12,977 bases of DNA, taken from Betaproteobacteria bacterium (lineage in GTDB: Bacteria; Pseudomonadota; Gammaproteobacteria; Burkholderiales; SG8-41). The notes beneath the pieces were generated by a model. That model was not told the origin of the DNA and searched no databases. It saw nothing but the letters and a program-made list of their open reading frames with translations. The stretch spans positions 1-12,977 of the forward strand of contig JAKFUJ010000450.1 in NCBI GenBank assembly GCA_021732805.1, given 5' to 3'. Numbering within the stretch: the stretch's first letter is position 1; each line of letters starts with the position of its first letter. Shown here one piece after another: positions 6,619 to 12,977 of this stretch. Both the position numbers and the translations under genes were made by a program.

Positions 6619-6921
6619 TCAGCGCTTGGCGGGATTCAGCGTGCCGCGGTTGTAATCCTTGTCGCCGGGCATGATGCAGCGACCGATGCCGAACAGGCAG
6701 CCTTGCGCGGCCTGCGGCCGGAGCTGGTTCTCAGGATACTGGTCAGCAAGCACTTTTGCCGCTGCGGCTTTCTGCGTATCCACGTATTCCCAGCGCCCGT
6801 TCGGGTGCAGGCGCACTTTTTCACCCGAGGCCGTCGTTGCCTCAATCTGTTCCTGCGCGGCAGCCACAGGCATCAACACCGCCAGCACAAGGACTGCAAC
6901 AACCGAATTGACACGCGACAT
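6619..6921 (-). CDS. Small secreted protein of unknown function downstream of alaS
   Basis: The 100-aa product has a Sec signal peptide: a hydrophobic stretch from about residue 6 to 20 and a likely cleavage site after VAAA (22/23). The mature part starts with a short segment, ATTASGEKVRLHPNGRWEY (28-46), of the kind seen in small beta-rich periplasmic proteins. It ends with a segment that holds two cysteines, Cys75 and Cys82, which may form a disulfide. There is no lipobox, so it is probably periplasmic and soluble. The start is fixed by AGGAG (plus-strand 6929-6933) 7 nt upstream. The gene follows alaS by only 14 bp and is probably read from the same transcript. I do not recognise a function. 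Confidence 0.75.
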   Translation of the reverse strand: MSRVNSVVAVLVLAVLMPVAAAQEQIEATTASGEKVRLHPNGRWEYVDTQKAAAAKVLADQYPENQLRPQAAQGCLFGIGRCIMPGDKDYNRGTLNPAKR

Positions 6922-6928
6922 CGAAAAT

Positions 6929-6933
6929 CTCCT
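6929..6933 (-). promoter_or_regulatory. Ribosome binding site of the small secreted protein gene
   Basis: AGGAG on the minus strand lies 7 nt before the ATG at 6921 and just after the alaS stop codon. It supports real translation of this small gene. Confidence 0.7.
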
Positions 6934-6935
6934 GT

Positions 6936-9590
6936 TTACAAACGCTGCTCGACCCAGGCGCGTACGGACTTCAATGCTTCCGGCAATTTGGAAGGGTCCG
7001 TGCCTCCGGCTTGCGCCATGTCAGCCCGGCCGCCGCCTTTGCCACCCACCTGCAGCGCGACATGGTTGACCAGTTCGCCGGCCTTGACCCTGGCCGTAAG
7101 ATCGGCGGTCACGCCGGCGATCAAGGTGACCTTGTTGCCCTCCACAGCCGCCAGCACGATGGCCGCGCTTTTCAGCTTGTCTTTCAACTTGTCCATGGAC
7201 TCGCGCAACGCTTTGGAGTCCGCGCCGTCCATCGCGGCGGCCAGCACCCGAATCACAGTCCCATCCTTGCCTTTGACGTCAACCGCCTGCGTCGCGAGTT
7301 CATCCCCCTGACTGGAAGCCAGCTTCGATTTCAATCGCGCCAGTTCCTTTTCGAGGCTACGCACGTTGTCGATTATCTGGGTGATTTTCTGCCCGACTTC
7401 CTGCGGCGAAGTGCGCAGCGCAGCCGCAGCGCCGGCGAGTTTCTGTTCCTGCGCCTGCACATAAGCCAGCGCGCGGTCACCAGTGGTCGCCTCCATTCGG
7501 CGTATGCCGGCAGCAACACCACCCTCGGAAACCACCTTGAAAAAGCCGATGTCGCCGGTACGTTTGACATGGGTGCCGCCGCACAGCTCGCGCGACGTTC
7601 CGATGTTGAGCACGCGCACTTCATCACCATATTTTTCACCGAACAACGCCATCGCCCCGTGTTTCACTGCGTCATCAAATTTCATGATGCGTGCGGCAGT
7701 CGAAACATTGGCCAGAATTTCGGCATTGACGATGCCTTCAACCTGCCGCATCTGCGCTTCCGTCATCGGCTCATTGTGCGAGAAATCAAAACGTGTCTTG
7801 TCGGCATCGACCAGCGATCCCTTCTGCTGCACATGCGGCCCCAGCACTTCACGCAAGGCTTTGTGCATCAGGTGTGTTGCTGAATGGTTGCGCATGGTGC
7901 GCGCCCGGCGCAGCGCATCGACCCGCGCCGCCAGCCTGTCGCCCACCGCCAGTGTCCCGGTTTCGAGCTTGCCATGATGACCAAACACATCAGCCTGGAT
8001 TTTCAGCGTGTCGGTCACCGCAAACGTGCCCCCGTCCGCAACCAGTTCGCCGGCGTCACCCGCCTGCCCGCCGGACTCGGCATAAAACGGCGTGCGATCA
8101 AGCACCACCACAGCAGACTCTCCTGCGTCAATCGACGGCACCGCGCTGCCATCACGGTAAATCGCAATGACCTCGGCATCATTCAGCGCCAGCGTTTCAT
8201 AACCCTGGAATTCGGTTTTGGCGCCTTGGTAATCAACCGACGCTCCCATCTGGAACTTGGAGGCTGCGCGCGCGCGTTCGCGCTGCTGATCCATCGCCGC
8301 TTCGAAGCCGGCGTAATCCATGCGCACATTGCGTTCGCGCGCGATGTCCGCGGTCAGGTCAACCGGGAAACCATAGGTGTCGTAGAGCTGAAACACGGTT
8401 TCACCATCGAGCATCTTGTCTTCCCGCGTCAGGGCGACTTCAAGCACCTTCATGCCGTTTTCCAGGGTCTCGGCAAAACGTTCTTCTTCCTGCTTCAGCA
8501 CCTGCATCACCCGGTCCTGCGCCTTGACCAGTTCGGGATAGGCGGCACCCATCACTTTCGCCAGATCGGCGACAACCTTGTGGAAAAACGGTTTTGTCTG
8601 CCCCAGCTTGTAACCATGGCGGATCGCGCGGCGGATGATCCGGCGCAGCACATAACCACGACCCTCGTTGCCGGGAATCACGCCGTCGACAATCAGGAAA
8701 GCGCAGGCACGGATATGGTCGGCGATGACCTTCAGCGAATTGTTCTCGAGGTCCGGGGCGACGCTCACTGTCGTACATTCGCGCGCTGCCGCCTTGATCA
8801 GCGCCTGGAACAGGTCGATGTCGTAATTGGAATGCACGCCCTGCAGCACCGCGGCAATGCGCTCGAGGCCCATGCCGGTATCCACCGAGGGCTTGGGCAA
8901 GGGATTCAGTACATAATCGTCGCCGTTTTTCTGGCCGCTTTTTTGACGATCAAACTGCATGAACACCAGGTTCCAGATTTCGATGTACCGATCGCCGTCT
9001 GCATCTTTCGATCCGGGTGGGCCGCCTTCAACATCTTCCCCATGATCGTAAAAGATTTCACTGCACGGACCGCAAGGCCCGGTGTCGGCCATCTGCCAGA
9101 AATTGTCGGAACCACCGCCCGGCTTGTCGCCGATGCGCACAATGCGCTGTTGCGGCACACCGATGTCGTTGGCCCAGATATCGTAGGCCTCGTCATCCGT
9201 CTGGTAGACCGTCACCCACAGTTTGTCTTTGGGCAGCTTGTAAACGGAAGTCAGCAGTTCCCAGGCAAAATGGATGGCATCCTTTTTAAAATAATCACCA
9301 AACGAGAAATTGCCCAGCATCTCGAAAAACGTGTGATGACGGGCGGTATAACCGACATTTTCGAGGTCATTGTGCTTGCCACCGGCGCGCAGACTGCGCT
9401 GCGAGGTCGTCGCACGTTTGTAATTGCGGATTTCCTGCCCCAGGAATACATCCTTGAACTGCACCATGCCGGAGTTGGTGAACAGCAGCGTCGGGTCGTT
9501 GCCGGGAACCAGCGGACTGGAAGCGACGATGGTGTGGCCCTTGGATTCGAAATATTTCAGGAACTTGTCGCGGATTTCTGCGGATTTCAT
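6936..9590 (-). CDS. alaS: Alanyl-tRNA synthetase
   Basis: The 884-aa protein attaches alanine to tRNA-Ala and edits mischarged Ser and Gly. It has full family length. The N-terminal catalytic core has FTNSGMVQFKD (37-47) and HHTFFEMLGNFSFGDYF (85-101). The TGPCGPCSE motif is at 170-178. The editing domain has FYAESGGQ (502-509) and the four expected zinc/active-site residues: His569 and His573 in NHSATHLMH, and Cys670 and His674 in CGGTH. The C-terminal C-Ala domain has GGKGGGRADMAQAGG before the end. The start at 9590 gives the usual MKSAEIR beginning; its ribosome site is poor. It lies 102 bp behind the opine dehydrogenase gene on the same strand and is followed closely by the small secreted protein gene. 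Nothing suggests loss of function. Confidence 0.98.
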   Translation of the reverse strand: MKSAEIRDKFLKYFESKGHTIVASSPLVPGNDPTLLFTNSGMVQFKDVFLGQEIRNYKRATTSQRSLRAGGKHNDLENVGYTARHHTFFEMLGNFSFGDYFKKDAIHFAWELLTSVYKLPKDKLWVTVYQTDDEAYDIWANDIGVPQQRIVRIGDKPGGGSDNFWQMADTGPCGPCSEIFYDHGEDVEGGPPGSKDADGDRYIEIWNLVFMQFDRQKSGQKNGDDYVLNPLPKPSVDTGMGLERIAAVLQGVHSNYDIDLFQALIKAAARECTTVSVAPDLENNSLKVIADHIRACAFLIVDGVIPGNEGRGYVLRRIIRRAIRHGYKLGQTKPFFHKVVADLAKVMGAAYPELVKAQDRVMQVLKQEEERFAETLENGMKVLEVALTREDKMLDGETVFQLYDTYGFPVDLTADIARERNVRMDYAGFEAAMDQQRERARAASKFQMGASVDYQGAKTEFQGYETLALNDAEVIAIYRDGSAVPSIDAGESAVVVLDRTPFYAESGGQAGDAGELVADGGTFAVTDTLKIQADVFGHHGKLETGTLAVGDRLAARVDALRRARTMRNHSATHLMHKALREVLGPHVQQKGSLVDADKTRFDFSHNEPMTEAQMRQVEGIVNAEILANVSTAARIMKFDDAVKHGAMALFGEKYGDEVRVLNIGTSRELCGGTHVKRTGDIGFFKVVSEGGVAAGIRRMEATTGDRALAYVQAQEQKLAGAAAALRTSPQEVGQKITQIIDNVRSLEKELARLKSKLASSQGDELATQAVDVKGKDGTVIRVLAAAMDGADSKALRESMDKLKDKLKSAAIVLAAVEGNKVTLIAGVTADLTARVKAGELVNHVALQVGGKGGGRADMAQAGGTDPSKLPEALKSVRAWVEQRL

Positions 9591-9636
9591 GCGGTTGCGC
9601 CGGTAAGGTTACTGGTGGGAACCAGATAAGGCGCAA

Positions 9637-9642
9637 ATTTTA
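9637..9642 (-). promoter_or_regulatory. Candidate -10 element of alaS
   Basis: On the minus strand TAAAAT lies within TTTAAAATTT, about 47 bp before the alaS ATG, in the 102-bp gap (9591-9692). The -35 region is poor. The rest of the gap shows no terminator and no T-box-like structure. Confidence 0.35.
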
Positions 9643-9692
9643 AACCAGATTCAGCGTTTCCATCGCTCCGCAGCAAGCTGTCGACGCTGACG

Positions 9693-10790
9693 CTATGCAC
9701 CTGCACAACGTCGCAGCAGTTCGGCGGGCAGCAGTTCTTCCAGCGCAAGGTCGGCGAGCAAACGATTATCCTGCCGGAAGTCCCGGCCATAGGCGGTCGA
9801 AAACAGGGTGATTGCCGCGGTGATATTGGGCGTGGGGGCGGCGACCACTCGCGCCAGCGTTTCGTAAAACACCAGCCCGTAGGGCACATCCTCAATGAAG
9901 TAGCGGTGCTCCAGCGTGGTCGGTCCCGGCGAACTGCCGCTTTTTGCCTGTATCGCCGCCGCCATATCCGCATAGCCGGCCACCGGCACGTGGTAAGACA
10001 GATGTGTGTGCTGGTGTATTGAGCGGACATCCAATCCGAAACCGCGCGCGATAGCCTGGCGCTCGGCATCGACCGCCTCACCGATGCGTCCGGACGCCGG
10101 CGTAAGATACTCGAACAACGGCCAATGCTCTTTTTTCTCGATACGCGTCAGATTGGGCAATACTTCAGCCGCGTGCGCCACCGGATTCACATTGAGCAAC
10201 GCAGCACCGAGTATGCTGTCGATGGCCGTGAAGCGGTCGCCGAACAGGTTGCAGCAGGTTTTCAGCGCACTGTCACGCGCAGCAGCGGGAATCGCAGCAA
10301 CCTCAAAACTCGTGCGCACGGTATTGATGTTGACCCTCGCAGGCTCCGGTATGCGCGCGGTGGCCAGTGTCGTGCCCCAGGCGGCAATCACCGGACGCGC
10401 ATCAGTCTGGGCGCGTTCATAAAGCCACAGTGGAACCAGTGATAACGCGCCGCTGACGATCACTGTCTGATTTCCGCGCAAATGGGGAAGCGCCCGCGGC
10501 AGAATTGCCGGATAGGCATTGCCCGGAAGCGCAATGACTATAACCGCATAGCTGGAAAGCTCGGCTGGATCGCTGATGATGCCGATCTCGGCTTCGCCAC
10601 TCAGCGCACCACTGTATTTCAGCAGCCCGCGTCCAGTGGCACCTCTGCCTGCAGCCTTCAGTGCATTGAGGAGGGGCGCTGTTTTTGCGCCCGACGGCGA
10701 CCACAGTGCAGCCGCATGGCCGTGATGAACCAGATAAGCCGCGGTGGCCCGTCCGATCGGCCCCGCGCCGACGATCGCTACTGTACTCAT
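9693..10790 (-). CDS. Opine dehydrogenase-family NAD(P)-dependent oxidoreductase
   Basis: The 365-aa protein fits the octopine/nopaline dehydrogenase family. These enzymes join an amino acid and a 2-oxo acid by reductive amination, or run it backwards. The N-terminal Rossmann motif is GAGPIG (8-13), and ALPGNAY (87-93) follows the fourth strand. The C-terminal helical domain has LNVNPVAHAAEVLPN (199-213) with His206 at the place of the catalytic His of opine dehydrogenases. Length is normal for the family (about 360-400). The start at 10790 (MSTVAIVG) is natural for a Rossmann protein, though without a strong ribosome site. It lies 34 bp after the Bug receptor gene on the same strand, so the two very likely form an operon. 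The substrate cannot be read from the sequence; other ketopantoate reductase-like oxidoreductases are the main alternative. Confidence 0.82.
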   Translation of the reverse strand: MSTVAIVGAGPIGRATAAYLVHHGHAAALWSPSGAKTAPLLNALKAAGRGATGRGLLKYSGALSGEAEIGIISDPAELSSYAVIVIALPGNAYPAILPRALPHLRGNQTVIVSGALSLVPLWLYERAQTDARPVIAAWGTTLATARIPEPARVNINTVRTSFEVAAIPAAARDSALKTCCNLFGDRFTAIDSILGAALLNVNPVAHAAEVLPNLTRIEKKEHWPLFEYLTPASGRIGEAVDAERQAIARGFGLDVRSIHQHTHLSYHVPVAGYADMAAAIQAKSGSSPGPTTLEHRYFIEDVPYGLVFYETLARVVAAPTPNITAAITLFSTAYGRDFRQDNRLLADLALEELLPAELLRRCAGA

Positions 10791-10824
10791 GGGCAGTGCC
10801 GGCTCAACCGGGATCAGCTCGCCA

Positions 10825-11811
10825 TTACTGTATCTGGACGCCTGCGGTCTTGATCACTTTCGCCCAGCGGGCACGCTCCTCGCGGATCATCGCCGTGAAC
10901 TCATCATGCGTGGCGCCCGAAGCCTCGACACCCAGACCGTTCAGGCGTTCCCTGACATCGGGTAATTGCAGTGCTTTGGCGAATTCCTGGGCCAGCTTTT
11001 TTGTTACCAGCGCAGGAATGCCGGCGGGTCCCGATATACCCGCCCAAGACGATACATTGACGCCGGTCACGCCAGCTTCGCTCATCGTTGGCACATTGGG
11101 CATCATCGACGAGCGCTTGGGTATGGTCACTGCCAGCACTTTGACGCGACCGGAGGCCAGATGCGGCTGCGCCGAAGCGGTGGTGGTGAACATGGTCTGA
11201 ATTTGTCCACCAAGCAAATCATTGAATGCCGGCGCGGCCCCCTTGTACGGCACATGGGTCATGTCGGCCGCAGTGGCAATCTTGAACAATTCCAGGGTCA
11301 GATGGGTATAGGTGCCGTTTCCCGTCGATGCCGTGTTGAGCTTGCCCTTGTTGGCCTTGGAGTAGGCAATCAATTCCCTGACATTGGCGGCAGGTAATTT
11401 GGCGTTGACCAGCAGCACCAGCGGCAGATCAATCAGGTGAATGATATGGGTAAAATCCCGCAACGAGTCGTAGCCGACTTCGCGCTGCAGATTGGGAATA
11501 ATGACTAGCGGCGCACCGTTTGAAAGAAACAGGGTATGGCCGTCAGGGTTGGCACGCGCCACAATCTGCGCTGAAAGAATACCGCCGCTGCCCGGACGAT
11601 TTTCGATGACCATCTGCTGCCCCAGCTCCTCGCCGACTTTCTGCCCGAACAAACGCCCCACCACATCCTGTGAACCGCCCGGCGTAAACGACACCACCAG
11701 ACGCAACGGTTTATTCGGAAACGGCTGCGCAAAAATATTGGTAATTGCCAAAAGATCAAAAATAAAAAGGGCAATCATTGCGCCCATGTACAGCCGGGAT
11801 TTGCAAGCCAT
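10825..11811 (-). CDS. Bug/TctC-family tripartite tricarboxylate transporter substrate-binding protein
   Basis: The 328-aa protein is a periplasmic solute receptor of the Bug family, which bind carboxylates or amino acids and often serve tripartite tricarboxylate transporters. A signal peptide with a hydrophobic core (about residues 9-27) ends at IFA, with likely cleavage at 28/29. The mature protein begins QPFPNKPLRLVV and continues with the ligand-loop motif FTPGGSQDVVGR (42-53), ENRPGSGG, and VPYKGAAPAFNDLLGGQI, all typical of Bug proteins. No membrane components (TctA/TctB) are in the window, a common situation in Burkholderiales, where these receptors outnumber transporters. GGAG lies about 10 nt before the ATG. 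It is the first gene of a pair with an opine dehydrogenase, which hints at an amino-acid-like or keto-acid ligand. Confidence 0.93.
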   Translation of the reverse strand: MACKSRLYMGAMIALFIFDLLAITNIFAQPFPNKPLRLVVSFTPGGSQDVVGRLFGQKVGEELGQQMVIENRPGSGGILSAQIVARANPDGHTLFLSNGAPLVIIPNLQREVGYDSLRDFTHIIHLIDLPLVLLVNAKLPAANVRELIAYSKANKGKLNTASTGNGTYTHLTLELFKIATAADMTHVPYKGAAPAFNDLLGGQIQTMFTTTASAQPHLASGRVKVLAVTIPKRSSMMPNVPTMSEAGVTGVNVSSWAGISGPAGIPALVTKKLAQEFAKALQLPDVRERLNGLGVEASGATHDEFTAMIREERARWAKVIKTAGVQIQ

Positions 11812-11839
11812 GTTGTGTCTGCTCCGCCAGATTCAATAA

Positions 11840-11859
11840 GGTTACAAATGATTGTAACC
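11840..11859. promoter_or_regulatory. Perfect dyad upstream of the Bug receptor gene
   Basis: GGTTACAA-ATGA-TTGTAACC has perfect 8-bp arms around a 4-bp centre, 29 bp before the receptor ATG. On the minus strand TACAAT inside it could be the -10 box, with TTGCAT (plus 11876-11881) 19 bp upstream as a -35, so a bound protein would block transcription. It has no T-run and is too AT-rich to be a good terminator. The dyad is seen directly; its role as operator is inferred. Confidence 0.65.
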
Positions 11860-11881
11860 CGCATTCCAGACGAGCATGCAA
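11851..11881 (-). promoter_or_regulatory. Candidate promoter of the Bug receptor/opine dehydrogenase operon
   Basis: On the minus strand TTGCAT and TACAAT are 19 bp apart, slightly long for a sigma70 promoter. A second possibility further upstream is TTGACT (plus 11910-11915) with TATACC (plus 11889-11894), spaced 15 bp. Which one is used cannot be told. The 154-bp gap (11812-11965) holds no gene. Confidence 0.35.
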
Positions 11882-11965
11882 CTGAGACGGTATATAACCG
11901 GTCCGGCGCAGTCAACAGTAAAGTGTGATGCGGACAAGCGCCCTGAATTGAATGGAGCTATATAT

Positions 11966-12622
11966 TTAACGCCCTTTAATCTCTACGACACGCCAAGGTG
12001 ATTTAGCAGCAAGTCGTGAGAAGGATAGGCGCACCCTGAATTCCTCCCCTAATGTGGGGGCGTTGCGACCCGCAAGCCAGATAGAGTCCTGATCATGCGA
12101 TGGGTTGTATTTGTCTTGAAATGCACCGCTCGGAATACAAGCGATTTTGACTTTCTTTAATTGATACCCGGTCGGCAAGTCTGCATAGAAATATTTCACA
12201 ACAATGGTTATTGTTTGCATATCCACGTCGCCGCGCTTTATAACTACCGGAAGAAGCCCATCTACGGCAACAACCGCCCTGTCACGCAGTTGGCGAATCT
12301 GCATTGATGTTTGCGACATTTGAATTGTCGCGGTATTGCCGTCCTTCTCAGCCTTGGAATCAATCATCAGCGCGACATTAATTTCCCGGTCCGGAAGAAA
12401 TATTACCGCCGCTCGCTTGTAATCGACCTTTCCATATAGCCTTATGTGGGCGCGAGACATGCCCAATGTCTCCATTGCTTCGCGTGTAACGTCCTCCGCA
12501 ACGTCGCTCGCCAAGTCTGTTTCCTCAAGGAAAATCTTGGCGGCGTGAACGTAAAAATCGCTAATTGCCCGAACAACAAGGCGAAGGCAGGATTTTTCTA
12601 CTTCTTCAATCTGCTTCGACAT
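11966..12622 (-). CDS. SfiI-family type II restriction endonuclease
   Basis: The 218-aa protein resembles R.SfiI, the tetrameric enzyme that cuts GGCCN4^NGGCC. Points of match, from memory of the SfiI sequence: VEKSCLR near the start (SfiI VEKQTLR), VDYKR (66-70; SfiI FIDYKR), MIDSKA (86-91; SfiI LVDAKA), KYNPSHD (171-177; SfiI RYNPDPD), and FRVRLSFSRL followed by SPWR near the end. The PD-(D/E)xK catalytic residues are thus Asp67, Asp88 and Lys90, matching SfiI Asp79, Asp100 and Lys102. Arg196 and Arg198 align with the SfiI base-contacting Arg218 and Arg220, so a similar target is plausible. It is about 50 residues shorter than SfiI, mostly at the C-terminus. I chose the ATG at 12622, which overlaps the methyltransferase end by 17 bp; an ATG at 12649 in the same frame is an alternative. 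No strong ribosome site is seen, so coupling is likely. Confidence 0.82.
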   Translation of the reverse strand: MSKQIEEVEKSCLRLVVRAISDFYVHAAKIFLEETDLASDVAEDVTREAMETLGMSRAHIRLYGKVDYKRAAVIFLPDREINVALMIDSKAEKDGNTATIQMSQTSMQIRQLRDRAVVAVDGLLPVVIKRGDVDMQTITIVVKYFYADLPTGYQLKKVKIACIPSGAFQDKYNPSHDQDSIWLAGRNAPTLGEEFRVRLSFSRLAAKSPWRVVEIKGR

Positions 12623-12977
12623 TAGTGCGGGCTTCTGCGAGTTCTGCATATTTTTTAAGCCGCTCAATGCCGATGTATTTTCTCTTGAGTTTGTGTGCAA
12701 CAGCGGTCGTAGTACCGGAACCGACAAAAGGGTCAAGCACCACATCGCCCTTGTCGGTCAAAAGTCGTATCACGCGATCAGCAAGCATTTCGGGAAACTC
12801 ACATTCGTGCCTGTTATTGCGCTGAACTGACCGTATATTCCACACCCCGCGCGAGCCCCATTCAGCCCATTCGCCTTTTTTCAGGCGTTCTCGGTCAACG
12901 TCTACAATGCCCGGTTTCCAGAAGATATACAGATGCTCAAACTCGTCTACCGCCCTATATGAATTGCTGTGCAACCG
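12606..12977 (-). CDS. Beta-class DNA amino-methyltransferase (N4-cytosine or N6-adenine), C-terminal part, cut by window edge
   Basis: The frame is open to the right edge and the N-terminal part lies outside the window; about 124 residues are visible. The AdoMet-binding motif I, LDPFVGSGTTTA, is near the C-terminus and is preceded by motif X (FPEMLADRVIRLLT) and followed by RKYIGIE (motif II). This order places the catalytic motif IV upstream, as in beta-class enzymes, and outside what can be seen. The stretch EWAEWGSRGVWNIRSV followed by RHE is the form I know from N4-cytosine methyltransferases of restriction systems, so m4C is favoured over m6A. It overlaps the SfiI-like endonuclease by 17 bp and should protect the same target. 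Base composition is lower in GC than the left part of the window. Confidence 0.88.
   Translation of the reverse strand, partial: RLHSNSYRAVDEFEHLYIFWKPGIVDVDRERLKKGEWAEWGSRGVWNIRSVQRNNRHECEFPEMLADRVIRLLTDKGDVVLDPFVGSGTTTAVAHKLKRKYIGIERLKKYAELAEARTNVEAD

Noticed and set aside
7884..9629. Long plus-strand open frame of about 580 codons opposite alaS
   Set aside because: It is fully antisense to a clear full-length alanyl-tRNA synthetase; its product is Arg/His-rich with no recognisable motif, as expected for a GC-rich shadow frame.
9591..9692. Possible T-box or attenuator before alaS
   Set aside because: Only weak stems of four pairs are visible, no T-box sequence and no terminator hairpin; T-boxes are also not expected in betaproteobacteria.
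1..12977. Absence of GGCCNNNNNGGCC as a sign of target avoidance
   Set aside because: I found no such site by eye, but in 13 kb fewer than one or two would be expected anyway, so the absence says nothing.

Overview
The window looks like a chromosomal stretch of a GC-rich (about 60% or more) betaproteobacterium, probably of the Burkholderiales. The evidence is a Bug/TctC-type periplasmic receptor (a family hugely expanded in that order), a TcuA-like flavoprotein, YheT, AlgC-type phosphomannomutase, and the style of AlaS. No rRNA, tRNA, CRISPR or insertion sequence was seen.

Layout. (1) 137-3574, plus strand: a probable catabolic or biosynthetic module made of a divergent phosphosulfolactate synthase (ComA)-family protein, a TcuA-like FAD dehydrogenase and a class II aldolase. 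It has an operator-like site over its promoter and ends at a strong bidirectional hairpin terminator. (2) 3654-6601, plus strand: a YheT-type alpha/beta hydrolase, a phosphomannomutase/phosphoglucomutase, and a type IV/MSHA-like pseudopilin 9 bp behind the mutase. (3) 6619-9590, minus strand: alaS followed 14 bp later by a small secreted protein of unknown function, convergent with the pilin gene. (4) 9693-11811, minus strand: a Bug/TctC solute receptor followed by an opine dehydrogenase-family oxidoreductase, with a perfect 8-bp-arm dyad upstream. (5) 11966-12977, minus strand and running off the right edge: a type II restriction-modification system. It comprises the C-terminal part of a beta-class DNA amino-methyltransferase overlapping by 17 bp a SfiI-family restriction endonuclease; this part is visibly AT-richer than the rest.

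The most interesting points are the ComA-family protein, which keeps the fold motifs but has lost several residues expected for sulfite/phosphoenolpyruvate chemistry and sits with a TcuA-like dehydrogenase and an aldolase rather than with coenzyme M genes; the Bug receptor paired with an opine dehydrogenase; and a rare SfiI-like endonuclease. All comparisons with named proteins are from memory of the families; no database search was run.
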